Positions 1 to 11,487 of a DNA stretch of 64,000 bases are shown piece by piece. The translations under genes were made by a program, and so were the position numbers. The notes beneath the pieces are model-generated. The model was not told the origin of the DNA and did no database searches. It worked only from the letters and a program-made list of their open reading frames with translations. Within the stretch, counting starts at the first letter, position 1; every line of letters begins with the position of its first letter. Origin of the DNA: Oscheius sp. JU75 (Eukaryota; Nematoda; Chromadorea; Rhabditida; Rhabditidae); NCBI GenBank assembly GCA_037178855.1, contig JASJZC010000007.1, positions 2,542,001-2,606,000 of the forward strand. The letters are read 5' to 3'.

Positions 1-659
1 CACGAGAAGATGTGATTCAGACTTGTTGGATTCTGTGGACAGCCATGAGAAACTGCCTCATTGTCATCAATAGCCACATTTAGCAAACCGTTTTCCCGTG
101 GGCTATGCTGAAAAATGTGTTAGGGGTTGACTCTAAAGTTTTACCGATCCAGAATTTGCTGAAAAAGCTGGAGGGGGTGGGATGTAACCAGGATATGGCG
201 TGAATGTCGGCTTAGGGACTGAGTCAGCTGAAATCCTATGATTCATCATGCCACTGTTCGTTAAACTGCTCAACTTTCAGCTGACATAGATTCACTAAGC
301 AAGTTTTAAGAAGCACTCACCTTGAGAGAAGGGTGTAAGTTCTTGGTCTATAGAGTTGGCCACAGATGCAACCATGTTACTTGAAGCAACCCCAGATTGG
401 ACACCAGATACTGAAGCATCCTATTAATTGGATACCCAGACTGAGTCACCTAGAGAGCTCTGCTGATTTTGAAATTGCGGCTGCTGCTGTTGAGGCAGAG
501 GTAACAATGGAGCTGCTGGAGCTGGAGGTACTTGTTGAAACGTGGGTAAAGGTGGCTGGCAACAATTTACTGAAAAACAATGTTTTAAAGCCAGGTACTC
601 TTACCGTTTGAGAGACAACATCCTAAAAGTGCAATCAAGCTGACTCGACGCGTACCCAT
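1..659 (-). CDS. Secreted Pro/Gln-rich protein, 3' end beyond window
   Basis: Partial gene read leftward off the window. The start is the ATG at 657-659, just behind a TTTTCAG acceptor. The N-terminus reads MGTRRVSLIALLGCCLSN, a short basic segment followed by a hydrophobic core, so a signal peptide is likely. Splicing with roughly 35-60 nt introns joins a Pro/Gln-rich stretch (FQQVPPAPAAPLLPLPQQQQ) to a Ser/Val-rich stretch and then to FTPYPGYIPPPPAFSANSGS. The last visible exon runs to position 1 and contains a Cys (SHGCPQNPTS). All joins keep one open frame. No known domain is recognised. Secretion is inferred from the signal-like start; function is unknown. The product could be an extracellular matrix or pharyngeal-type low-complexity protein. 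Confidence 0.6.
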
Positions 660-1556
660 CCTGAAAATGATTGAAATTACTGATAAACGGGAGCTATGAA
701 GGGTGATTAAAGTGCAACATGACAGTAGCAGGGCATTGCCAAGGAGGTCAGACAAACAGCAGATCCACGTCGCCGGAATGGGGTCGGTCGCAGATTAGGC
801 AATGAGCCAGATCGACGCCGCACCTCCACTGCCCTACTTGGAGGCTAGGACCTCTCAGGAGCTATACAACTGTCGGCAAGGGATTAGTTCGAAACTGTTG
901 AAAGAGGGCCGCAGGACAAAGAAAAGGGTGGGCGAAGCGGAAGTCAGGGAGAGTAACTTCAAGCGTTCAATCCCGCAGAGCTCACCATTAAGAATTTGTA
1001 ACCAAAGCCTAATGTTGTGGCTCTATTGCGGAACAACATTCTTGTAAAGAAAACAATGGTAATCCCTTGAAGCAATTAATTGACTCCACTCATTTGGTAC
1101 ACTTCGTAATGTACAGCAGTTTACCTTATTAGCAGGTAAACCAGTTTGAGTTTTCTCTGTCTGATCCTCCGTATTTTAGTAAAAATCAACAGCAATCAAG
1201 CAATGTATCATTTTTTGCTACCCATACTATTTCCTGGCTACCGTATTCTGCGACGCAATCCATTTGTGATTAGGTACGGGCAATTCCATTCACCTTAACG
1301 CGTCCCTGTAGGCCGGAAGAAATGTAAGCGATGCATGACAGGAGAGCGATTTGGTAACTGCGCGAAATCCGTATTGTATTGCATTCCATTACGGAAGAGC
1401 GGAAGAATAGCAAGAAACGATCCGACGAAACACTTTCTCTCTCTTCTCGAGTCATTTAGAGTCCGATGAGTCTGCTAGTCATATTTTGTCACCTTCGATG
1501 AATAAAAGATACTCCGGAACCAGGCGCATGGCGTGTCAGTCCGTCCTCCGACAGCC
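660..1556. other. Divergent intergenic region
   Basis: About 0.9 kb between two divergently transcribed genes (the secreted Pro/Gln-rich protein on the left, guanylate cyclase on the right). It must contain both promoters and any spliced-leader acceptor for the cyclase. Short open frames are present on both strands, but none shows a domain or a coherent exon pattern. No repeat or RNA gene is seen. Confidence 0.5.
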
Positions 1557-4500
1557 ATGGTAAGTTGACATCGATCTATTTCTCAATGTTGTATAAGTGA
1601 GGATGTGTTTGGCTGTCTTTGATTACTGACAGTAGTGCTACCAAAAGGCAACAAGGTAATATCCAATATAATCGTTTCAGTTTGGCTGGATTCATGAGAG
1701 TTTTCGACAACTCGTGAACCGAAAGTATGGAAAAGAAGTGTGGCAGAAGATCGTGTAAGTACAAATTACGTTTGACGATGAACGATTTCAGAAGTACTTT
1801 CTTAAATTTGTAATTGTCATCCGGTAATAGCTTTCAAACGATCCCCCTGAAAATTGTTAAAAGTGACACTGTGTGCACAACCTGAAACCGTGGAAAACTC
1901 TACGTTTAGGGGTCTTGCTTAGTCTCAATGATTTATGTACATGTTACATTCAGCTTCATGACTCACTAAGAAGGATCTGAAGAACTGTTACAGTGTTTTA
2001 CACACGAAATGAACACTTTTCAGGGAGATGGCCAAGTTCGAAGAGGGTACAGAAAGTGAAATTGGTCATTACTACAATGACGACGAGACTATGCGACTCG
2101 TTAACTCCATGGCCAACATCATTGGTAAGACGTCGTCCTAAAACCCTTAACTTTTTCACTTAAACATCTTCTAGAAACACTCAATTATTCATATCACCAT
2201 TAAGGTATTCCTATCGAAGAGGTCTGGGAGGCGTATGGTGGTTTCCTCATCCAATTCACCATGGAAACTGGTTGGGACGAGTTGCTTAGAGCTATGGCTA
2301 GTGATCTAGAGGTTAATAAATCGGAATCCTTGGAACTTCAGTAGTTTAGGGCTTCTTGGACTCCTTAGATTCCCTCCACTACTTCATCGATCATGTGGTG
2401 TATCAAACAAAACTACGAGGACCATCTTTCCGATGTGATGCCCAGCCGGATGGTACCCTACTTCTTCACTATTATTCCAAACGAAGTGGGCTCTATCCAA
2501 TTGTGAAAGGTATAAGAATTATTTATAGACACGAAATCGGAATTTAGGTGTTGTTCGAGAAGTTGCTCGTCGTATCTACTCCTCCGAGGTTATCATGAAA
2601 GTTCAGGAAAGAAAACAAGAACATCTGGGTGCCAATTACAAAGAATCAATCTTATTTATTTCTAGATGCCTTTGTTACGGAACACGTTGTCTTTGTAATC
2701 AGTCAGGTCGACACCGGATCCCTCGTTCCTCAGAAGGCTATCACTTCCAAAAGCGACTCACAAATTGACATCTATCCAGTTGGATGACCTAGTTTGAAAC
2801 AATCTTACTTTACAGCCAAGCTACGAAATGCCGTCCGATGACTTTTCCGAAGCCTTCCCTTACCACATCTGTTTTGACAGAGACCTCTTCTTGGAACACT
2901 TTGGAAGCTACATTCAAAAAACGTATCCTCTGGCTCAAAGACAGGAAACAAGGGTCACTGATATTTTGGAACTGGTCCATCCAGAAGTAAGAACTGGAAA
3001 AGATTCCGCGTAACACAAGTTTAGGTTCCTTTCAACTACGAGTCGATCCTCACCTTCAAAAACAGTTTATTCGTCTTCAAGCTGAAAACAGTCGGTGACA
3101 TGGTCCACAACCAACATGAGGATGTCAAGCCTGTTCTGCTGAAAGGTTGGTATTGTATTTTCCTGCTAAATTGCCACCTAGGTTCCATGATTATTATCGA
3201 CAACGGCAAGTATATTCTCTACATATCTTCTGTCAATGTGACAACTGTTCGTGAACTTATCGAGAGAAATTTGCACATCAGTGACATGCAGAGACACGAC
3301 GGTACCAGAGATCTTATTATGCTCAACCAGAGCCGAATGAGTCAAGTTGAATTGAAGTGAGTGATCACAAAAAATAAACTAATAACAAATTTAGCCGGAA
3401 ACTCGAAGAAACAACCAAAAGTTTGAAGAAAATGGCCAACGAGCTTGAGGTTGAGAAGCAAAAGACTGACGAATTACTCTGTGAGCTGATGCCGCAATCT
3501 ATCGCTGACTCTCTGCGACAAGGAAAAGTCATTGAAGCCAGTACGTTCCAGAATTGAACGCATAAAAGGAGTTTCTAGGCGATTTCTCGGATTGTACCCT
3601 TCTCTTCACGGATATTGTCACATTTACCAATATTTGTGCCATGTGTACACCATACGACGTAGTCACGCTGCTCAACGATCTGTATCTCCGATTCGACCGA
3701 CTCATTGGCCTTGTAAGCTTGTCTATCATATCCATTCCCATTCTTTAGCACGACGTCTACAAAGTCGAAACTATCGGTGATGCCTACATGGTCGTTGGAG
3801 GCGTTCCAGAAGTGTGCGACAACCACGCAGAGAGAGTGCTTAATGTGTCGATCGGTACTAACTGAAATCTTTATTAATTATGAGAAAATATAGGAATGTT
3901 AATGGAATCAAAACTCGTTCAGTCTCCTATCACAAAGAAGCCAATAAAAATCCGTGTTGGAGTACATTCAGGACCAGTCGTAGCTGGAGTCGTTGGAATG
4001 AAGATGCCGAGGTAGGATCTCCCATTTTGCACCACAGTTGAATGCTTCAGATACTGCTTGTTTGGTGACTCTGTTAACGTGGCTAACAAAATGGAGTCGT
4101 GTGGAATTCCGTGTCGCATCCATGTCTCAGAAACGGCTAAAGCTAACGGTCTGAGATCCAACCCCAGTTATGTGTTTGCGGATCGCGGCAACACTGAAAT
4201 CAAGGTTTCTTAAACACAATCTTCCCTTCACCAGTAATATTAAGGGTAAAGGAGTGATGTACACTTTCTTTCTGGAAAGAAATGATCGAAAAAGTGTATG
4301 GGAGCTCTGTTCCAGACCCAGAGGTTGGCTTTTATTTGATAGTAGCTAAAACTGAGTTTCAGCTGGAGATCAGACTATCGATGGCTACATGGAGCTTCAC
4401 GACATGTCCATCTATCAAGAAGAAGGAGTTGGGTACGATCCACAGTCTAATGGAACCGCTGCTCACAACCCTAAGAAAGTACATTTTTTTTTTTGCGAAT

Positions 4501-4586
4501 CCAAAATGCTGACGTTTAAGGAAAATGGAGTTGGAGCTGACCCGCAGACAAATCACATCCGCTCTCCTGCCTGTTCTCTTATGTAA
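1557..4586 (+). CDS. gcy: Soluble (haem-binding) guanylate cyclase, gcy type
   Basis: The model has 18 exons and about 674 residues, a normal length for soluble guanylate cyclases, which make cGMP from GTP in the cytoplasm of sensory neurons. The first exon is only ATG; the second starts [20 protein letters not shown]. The HNOB haem domain spans about residues 2-180, with His at position 105 ([11 protein letters not shown]), the same position as the proximal haem ligand of rat beta1, and a Y-x-S-x-R motif (YYSKR). HNOBA and a coiled coil follow ([20 protein letters not shown]). The cyclase domain has [13 protein letters not shown] (metal-binding Asp), [14 protein letters not shown] and [16 protein letters not shown]. 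The Glu and Cys expected for GTP specificity are present. The start resembles the nematode GCY-32 to GCY-36 group, several of which sense oxygen; the exact orthologue is not decided. The protein continues about 100 residues past the catalytic core in a polar tail. Confidence 0.93.
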
Positions 4587-5189
4587 ACGACCGTTGTTGG
4601 AGAAAATCTTGTTCTTGCGTTCACTATTTTTATTCATACGTCTTGCTGTATACCATATTTACACAAAAATTTTATTCCGAATTTATTCCAAACTGAATAA
4701 ATATTTTCTATATCTGTCCCATCTCTTTCGAAGAGAAAAATTGAAACCGGCAATGTTAGCAGCAGGGCGCGAATTGGAGTAAATAGTAAATTGTTAATTT
4801 TGGATTGATAGTGCAACTAACAAATCTTTTCCATTAAAACGAGGATGTAGTTAAGTTATTACAACATATATTTGCTTCAGTTTTGATGTTCCAAATCACT
4901 TTGACCTACTTTTTCAAGCTATTGTTCTTCAAAATGAGGAATACGTGATTGCGTAAACGCTAATCGTTCTAGTCAAATGAGCTTTTCAATCATTTGACAG
5001 TGACTATTGAAGTTCTCATATCTTTTCACTTTATAATTAGAAACATGAGTATGGCAAGGTGAACAGCTGGATATTCTAGTCTGCAGCATAGCAATGGCCA
5101 CAAATAAGATCTCATGCTAACTGGTTAAGAAACAACAGGTAATTCTGTAATATTAGGTTAAAAAATTTTTTTACTTGAGAAATTCTAAG
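4587..5189. other. Convergent 3' intergenic region
   Basis: AT-rich spacer of about 600 nt between the guanylate cyclase stop codon and the stop of the minus-strand F-box gene. It should contain the 3' UTRs and poly(A) sites of both. AATAAA-like hexamers occur near 4698. Nothing else is supported. Confidence 0.45.
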
Positions 5190-6502
5190 CTATACAAGTT
5201 GCTCAAAACATAGGTCACTCCACTCTTTGATAATGCTTCGAGCCATGATTTTGAATTGGTACATGTAGATCGCCACATAGAGCACTTCGTTATCTTTTTT
5301 TCGGTCCAGTTTATAGATTCCATCAGGTTTTTCCCATTTCCAATGTTTCACTCCAATAAGATGCTTCTTCTTCGATCGAGTCCAAATGACAGTAGCAGGT
5401 ACCAAGTGTGGCGCAAATAGAACTCTGTAGGCGTTGTCGATGCGATTGAAGGTCCGGAAAAGTTTCAGATCTCGTTGTCCCTCACACCATTGCTAACACG
5501 TAGTTAAAGTAATTGAACTTGTTTTAAAACTTACATTGAGCATAGTGTTAATGGCGTGAACGGTTATTCCTTCAACTTGGAGGAAGAGATATTCATTACT
5601 CATGTCTAGTAACTCCACATCGGTGAGTTGAGTGTTTCCCAAGAGAACAAGGTGTTTGACCTAGGCTCAGTGTTAAAGACTTTGTTTTTTAGAACTAACT
5701 TTGCATATCGAACTTGCAGCAATATATTCTTGATCCAATGCACGGCTAAAACGAAGTTCGGAAGGCTCCACGGCCTAAGAGACAATAAAAACAAAAAAAA
5801 TGAAATACCTTTATAAGCCGTTCCAGATCTTGTAGACTACATGTTATTGAAGTACTACGAACAGACAGGATTGGAGACTTCATTCCATCTAGTTCACCCA
5901 GAATCCTATCTACAGTTTTCGAATTGTTGATGTTGCACTGAAAAGAATTTGAGAACAAGTTGTTGAAAAATTCTACCCAAATCATTATCTTTTCCGGCTT
6001 GATAACCACGTTCTTTTCTGCTCGGATGTATCTCAGCTCGTAGTCGTACGTTCCATCGGCACTGTAGGCTCTATCTGATGGATTCAGCACAACATAAGCG
6101 AATGGCTATAGGTGTTAATAGTGAGAGATTAAAGTGTAGACTGCTTACAGAATTTGTTCGGAAACTGATAGCAAAGACGCCGCAGCACGGTTCAATACGA
6201 AGATCTTCAACAAGATCGCCGATCACAGCACTGGTTTGTACCAATTTAGCGAAACTTTGATAAGGCATCTGAAAAATCGTCAGAATTGTCAACTCGATAC
6301 TCACCTTTTCAAAAAGCCTTCTTTGGAGGTCTTTGCTGAGACCTAATAAGTTTAGAGGATCGACCTCTTCAGCCTCGAGCTGCTCGTTGCGTTTCTTCAG
6401 AGCACTCTTCCAGTTTTTGGCACTATTCACAAAAGTCGATGTAACTTCAACAGTAGAAGAGTCGGAAGGAGGGGTTTCATTAACAGAGACGACTGAACCC
6501 AT
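5190..6502 (-). CDS. F-box protein with FBA_2 / sdz-33-type C-terminal domain
   Basis: About seven exons read on the minus strand. The N-terminal 50 residues are polar. An F-box follows: LSKDLQRRLFEK joined across an intron to MPYQSFAKLVQTSAVIGDLV. A long beta/alpha region comes next (PFAYVVLNPSDRAYSADGTY, then CNINNSKTVDRILGELDGMK). The C-terminal part (VKHLVLLGNTQLTDVELLDM, then AINTMLNQWCEGQRDLKLF) has the spacing of the nematode FBA_2/sdz-33 domain, with the characteristic Trp a few residues before an L-x-L-F stretch. In Caenorhabditis this very large family is thought to supply substrate adaptors for SCF ubiquitin ligases; the substrate here is unknown. It lies 208 nt downstream of the MAM-domain gene on the same strand, so co-transcription is possible but no clear SL acceptor abuts the ATG. 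Confidence 0.72.
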
Positions 6503-6709
6503 TGCAGGTGGTTGCCCTGTGATGCAGTGACCCAGGCCACAGAATGCGCAAGCACAACAACCTTTAGTGGCCGGTGCATATCGATCGCTTGTAAAGGAAA
6601 ATATAATTTGCAGTACATAAAATTGAGTTTCATGACATAAGCCAAATTGTATTCAGTCAAAGAATTGGAATGTTTGTTGGAATGTTTTGGACCAGTACAA
6701 ATTCGAAAC

Positions 6710-8646
6710 TATAGATCGCAGACATCTGAGCCGTCTTCTGCCTCCACTCTAATGTTGTCGACTGCCAGAAAATGGTTTCCTTTCAGATTTTCAGCAAGGA
6801 AATATAGCTGAAAAATAAATCTTGTATTGTGTAGATCGTTTATACCTTTCGAGTCCCTGGTGGAATGAATACTTTTTCGTTCTGCTTCCAGAAGATCTTT
6901 GGATTGATTTTATCTATCCGGTAGGGGCAGTAGTCGAACGAATCGAGACACACCTATGCAGTTTAACCAAATACAGCTAGTAACCCACTTTGAGAGTAGG
7001 TCCTTTGGATCGTAAGTAGAAATCGAAAATGACAAATATGTTTGTTCTCAACGTAAACTTGGGAGATTCCATGACAAAGGTCTCGCTGTCGTGCTTCCCG
7101 TTTCTGTTCTCTCCTACGTAGACGAAACCCACTGAAGTAGTTTTTTTCTTTTTTATTACATTGAAACTTACATTCTTTCGGATCATTCAAGTTGATTCTT
7201 TGTATACCTGTATGTCGATTACCAATGAGGTAGTGGCTGCTTATCCAGGGCGATCTAAAGATTGTGAGGAGATGTTTCCCAGATTTAACACTAACGTGCT
7301 TCCTATGCCGCTCAACCCGTAGAAACACGAATGATCTTCGTTGAAATTACAGGTCAATGCTTCACAAGCACTCAACTCGTCAGTTGCAGAGTCCTAAAAC
7401 ATATGCATTCCCTTCAAATGTTATCCAGTACCGATTCATCGGATAAGGTCGGGAGACGAATAGTTGTCGTCAACTCTGCTCTGTTCAGCGGAATAGCAAT
7501 CCTTGAGGGTGCATTCACGCCAGCTGCAAAAGCTTTCGAGCTGGTGGACGTGTCCACATTGATGACGGGGTCATCTGGTGTCAGAGTAGGTTCCACAAGA
7601 TCCGGACTGCCATCATCCGGTACCTGAAAATCTAGCGTCCCTTGATACTACGCGAAATCACCAATTCACAGATCCGTCCTTCAAAATAAATGTTGTCAAT
7701 AAGAACGACTGCTCCTCCGCTTAGATTTAGAATCTCTAGCTTTAGTTTGAAAGGCTCTCCAGACTGTGGAATAGATATGTTCATTGGGTTCGGTGCTGGT
7801 GCGAGATCCTATAAAATGTCAGCTTAAAAAATAAAGTCTTTTACCTTGCATTCCATCCCGCCAAAGTTCCTCATCAAGCAGAATCTAGCGACTGGTTCGT
7901 CCGAGTTTGACCAAATGCTGAAACCCAAGTTTTTTGCGCCAAAATGTGGATACTACTCAAACTTCAGTGTAGAATCCTCGTATAAGCACTCGATCTCCGT
8001 TTCCATTGCGACCTTCTCGTTACCCATAGTTGGTTCGCCGCCGGCAATTAGAAACCCACCATCTGGAGATAAGTTTGACTTTACCCTGTTTTAAACTTAC
8101 TAAAATCGAACTTTCTGGGCGTAGTACATTCGAAACGCAATCGATCAAATGCTACATCGTATGATCCTTTCCAAAACCTAAACCAAACTACGTTTTCTAG
8201 TAGCGCGCGCGTACCGTAGATGACCGTAGTTAACATTGTGCCAGCTGCAGAACTCTTTTGGATTGTCGAAGGAGCATGTGAGTCTACCACCTTCTTGGAT
8301 AGACAGTTCTGCCTCGTCCGGAAACACTTGAACTGCCGCAACAGATCTCATTTCTGAACATTTGTCCTATATTGAGAATCTTCTTTTACCGATGGCCGTA
8401 TATGGAGAGTACGAGTACGAATTACAGAAGTCATAATCATGAGTAACTGAGTTAGTGTCATCGAATGCAGTCAAATTTCCGACAGGAGAATCTCGTCGCA
8501 GTTGTGCCGCTCTTGCTCTTGCCCTGTGATAGTTGTAAGCTCCTCCACGGTAGCAGCAGAGCACGAGCGCTGAATATTTTATTGCTAGCCATTGTAGCGG
8601 AAAACTTACGCGAAAAGATTGTCATTAACAGTGCAAAATGGTTCAT
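6710..8646 (-). CDS. Secreted protein with two MAM-type domains
   Basis: A first exon encoding MNHFALLMTIFS, spliced to a Leu/Cys-rich continuation, gives a signal-peptide-like start. Two MAM-like modules follow. The first runs from LTCSFDNPKEFCSWHNVNYG through CLMRNFGGMECK and closes with VVLIDNIYFEGRICEL. A Thr/Ser/Pro linker of about 60 residues (EPTLTPDDPVINVDTSTSSK) separates them. The second starts CEALTCNFNEDHSC, passes through FDFYLRSKGPTLKVCLDSF and FIPPGTRKLYFLAENLKGNH, and ends FLAVDNIRVEAEDGSDVCDL at the stop. Both have the paired Cys near the start, the central hydrophobic strand and the closing I/V-D-N-I motif of the fold. There is no membrane segment, so the product is probably secreted. 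MAM domains mediate adhesion or protein interaction; the ligand is unknown. Introns are about 36-42 nt. Confidence 0.75.
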
Positions 8647-9189
8647 AAGGAAGTAGCCATTGTAAACAAGGAAATAGTGACACGTGAGGATCGAGAGTGA
8701 ATTAGCTGGAGGTATGAAACTGGGTCGGCGTTTGTCCTCTTCCTCTCCGTCGAGCCGAAGGGCATATTTTCAACAATAAGCAGGGCGCAACTGTCCGTGG
8801 GTAATTGCTCCCGGCTACCATTACGTCTTCTCGCCGCTAACGGGATCAAAAGAAACCAAGTTCAAGTAAAAGTTATGCGGAGGCGTAGTTTATTTCACAT
8901 TTTCAGAGAATTTAAAAAATTAAATCCGCTCCACTGAAATTGGCTGATCATTTTCACACAATTTATCGGTTCCAATTGTCGACTTTCCCACATTTCAAAA
9001 GCAATTTTGAGTAATTTGGGCTTGTGTCCCCAAAAGCAGTAGGTTATCGCGCCCCATTGTCACTTTTTAGCTTGACGCCTTGGCAGCTATAAACATTTTC
9101 GATGAACAGATTTCGACACTTAGATCGCTCTCTCCCAATCTTAGTTTTTTTAAACTTGTGTAGCAGCTAAACAAAATATATATTTTCAG
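8647..9189. other. Divergent promoter region
   Basis: About 540 nt between the divergent MAM-protein gene and the MEA1-like gene. The right end is a polypyrimidine tract and TTTTCAG directly before the ATG at 9190, consistent with a spliced-leader acceptor. No gene, repeat or RNA is recognised in it. Confidence 0.45.
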
Positions 9190-10099
9190 ATGGTAACAGA
9201 AAATCCAGACAAGTCATTGACTATATCTTCAACCGCTGTCGATAATGGACCCGCTCAAAACTCGGGTATGTATGTAACTTTTCTATTTTCAGCAAGTTTG
9301 CATGATTTCAGTAGTAGAAGCTGTGCTCAATGGCGTTGAGAACGGAGGAAATAGTCTGACAAATGATGTTTCTACTGAAAATGGTAATTTACTTTGTGTT
9401 TTTCAATAATTCTTGCTTTAAAGGTACTTTAAGCAACTCCGACAGACAACCAGGAGAATGGGAATCGTTCGAGGTTCACTATGTTGGTCGCGGTATCTCC
9501 ACGATTCAGGCAACAAACGGCAAGTCTTGGCTATCCGCTATGCGTTATTGTCAATTTACAGGTCATGAGTCCGATAGCTCTTTCGTTTCTGATTCTGATG
9601 ATGATCAATATGATGGATATGAGCCCATCACCATGCAAACTCTTCAAGCGGTTAGTTGTTCAGAACTTATGACAAAAGTTATCGATTTCAGCACACGTCA
9701 GACTTCACTAATTCTGAAGAAGATATTTTTGACGGGGTTGTCTCTGAAAACGAAAACATCGATGAACCTCCTGCCACAACGCCTCGTGCTGAAAATCGTC
9801 TTTTTGCCGTAAGTATATTGAAACATCGCCAAAAATATATTTGTTTAGACTGCAGTTCCCACTTATCAACAAAACGGAACACATACTGCTTCAAAAGATG
9901 GATTAGACACTAGAGCTTACAGCAATGATATCCCTTTGGATAAAGGTAAAGTGATTATTTTAACTCGGCCAGCTAGCAACTTTCAGATCGCATTGCCGAA
10001 ATCACTGCTGCAATGTCAGGATTTGTTCTTCCTCCCTATGCTAGCATGCCGGACGATGCCAAACTTCTCGAGATGGTACAGAAAATTACCCAGTCATAA
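9190..10099 (+). CDS. MEA1-like acidic protein, first gene of a probable operon
   Basis: Seven or eight exons give a protein of about 220 residues. The ATG directly follows TTTTCAG. The N-terminal half is polar and acidic. The middle holds SFVSDSDDDQYDGYEPITMQ, an acidic run followed by G-Y-x-P as in male-enhanced antigen 1 (MEA1) proteins. The C-terminus is a helix, DRIAEITAAMSGFVLPPYAS, resembling the M-x-G-F-x-L-P motif near the end of MEA1. The cellular role of MEA1 is not well defined, so none is claimed here. The intron at 9520-9561 starts with GCAAGT rather than GT; splicing there is required to keep the frame. The stop lies about 140 nt before the TFIIF beta start, which suggests an operon. 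The MEA1 assignment rests on two short motifs and needs a profile search. Confidence 0.6.
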
Positions 10100-10199
10100 T
10101 TATTGTCATAGTTTCATGTCAATGTCGCAACATATCCGAATCATTCCATAGAAAATAAAGCATTTTTATGTGTTCTCACGGCTTGAATCCGTTAAATAC

Positions 10200-10238
10200 T
10201 TTGTCTTGTGGCCCAAATGTAAGTAAAACACTGTTTAG
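10200..10238 (+). promoter_or_regulatory. Probable SL2-type trans-splice acceptor
   Basis: The gap between the two plus-strand genes is about 140 nt. AATAAA occurs soon after the first stop (about 10155), and CTGTTTAG ends exactly at the ATG of the next gene at 10239. This arrangement (poly(A) signal, about 100 nt spacer, acceptor abutting the start codon) is the usual layout inside nematode operons. Confidence 0.6.
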
Positions 10239-11348
10239 ATGTCTCGGAAGAGGACAAACATCGATATGAACCATGCGGTTCGCGGAGTATGGCTTGTTAA
10301 AGTACCGAAATATCTGTCGGAACTCTGGGAGGCTAATGAGGGAACGGATGTTGGTCGCCTACGTCTGCAGCAGACTGCTAGAGGAACCGATGTATGTTTT
10401 TTGAGCACCTGTCAATTGTTTTCTTTGCTATAGGTAAAACTCCTGTCCAGACCTGGATTAAATCAAACCTTGTTAAACAAGCCGGATTCTTCACATTTGA
10501 AAAATGGTTTTTTTCTTTTTGTTCTGGTATCACATTAATTTTCCAGTTCCGGACGAGCATTCTTTCCATTTGAACGACGTAAAGGCACAAAACATGGAAC
10601 TTTTACTTGAAGACAAATCGGCTTTGAAGGAAGATGCCAATATTCGGTAAGTTTTACCTATCTGGCCAACTTCACCCTGTTCGAAGATGAGGCCAAATGC
10701 GTAAACCCAAAAGCTGCCAGATGGTCCAAAATAGGCAACAGCAAGAATTAACTGAACAATACAGTTTTCAGTTCCGGAACACTTGCATTGGAGGGCAGAG
10801 TTGTCAAACGAGCAGATTGTACACCAGTCTCTGGGAGCGCTTCTTACATGAAGATGAAAATTGCTCAAATCCACAAAAACATGCAGCCGAAGAAGACTGT
10901 CCAGATTCTTGATAGAGTGAGAACAAGATTTGATCAGTCTCTAACAGTGTTTTTAGGCAGTGGTAACCAACAAGCCGATCAACATTCACGAAGAAGATGC
11001 TATCCGCCAGAAACAGAAGAAGGAAGGAGCCAAGACTGTCCGTTACGACCGAGATATAGTCATCAACAATCTTTTCAAAGCTTTCGAGAAACATCAGTAC
11101 TATCGGTAAGAACTCTTCTTGTCAGGTTTAATGTTGTTGTTCAGTTTGTCAGATCTACAACAACTAACTCAACAGCCTGCTGGATACGTGAAGGAACTTC
11201 TTCAGGAGATTGCAGTCTATAATTCTGCTCCGCCACACAAGAACATGTGGGAGCTGAAGCCGGAATACCGCAATTACGCCGTGTCAAAGTAATTTAAAGT
11301 CCATAGTTAACGTAACTTACTTTTCACAGCTCCCAGCCTGGTCCTTGA
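10239..11348 (+). CDS. GTF2F2: Transcription initiation factor IIF subunit beta (RAP30)
   Basis: This is the small subunit of TFIIF, which binds RNA polymerase II and helps build the preinitiation complex in the nucleus. The start reads AVRGVWLVKVPKYLSELWEA, matching the conserved RAP30 N-terminus with its V-W-L-V-K-V-P-K-Y-L-S motif. The dimerisation barrel continues with HSFHLNDVKAQNMELLLEDK and LALEGRVVKRADCTPVSGSA. The C-terminal winged helix has INNLFKAFEKHQYYRLSDLQ and KNMWELKPEYRNYAVSN, both hallmarks of the family. The length is close to that of animal RAP30. The reading frame is continuous across five or six introns; the last is followed by a five-codon exon ending at 11348. It sits directly downstream of the MEA1-like gene in a probable operon, and its ATG abuts a TTTAG acceptor. 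A poly(A) signal lies near 11456. Confidence 0.93.
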
Positions 11349-11487
11349 AGAAGCCGACGGCTAGAAAATCTATTTCACCATTCGACAGACGCGGAACACC
11401 GATCTTTTAACAAACTGTAATGTATTTAAGACATTCATAAACACTGCATAGAGTAATAAAATGCTTCATTTCGTGTACGTTATGAGA

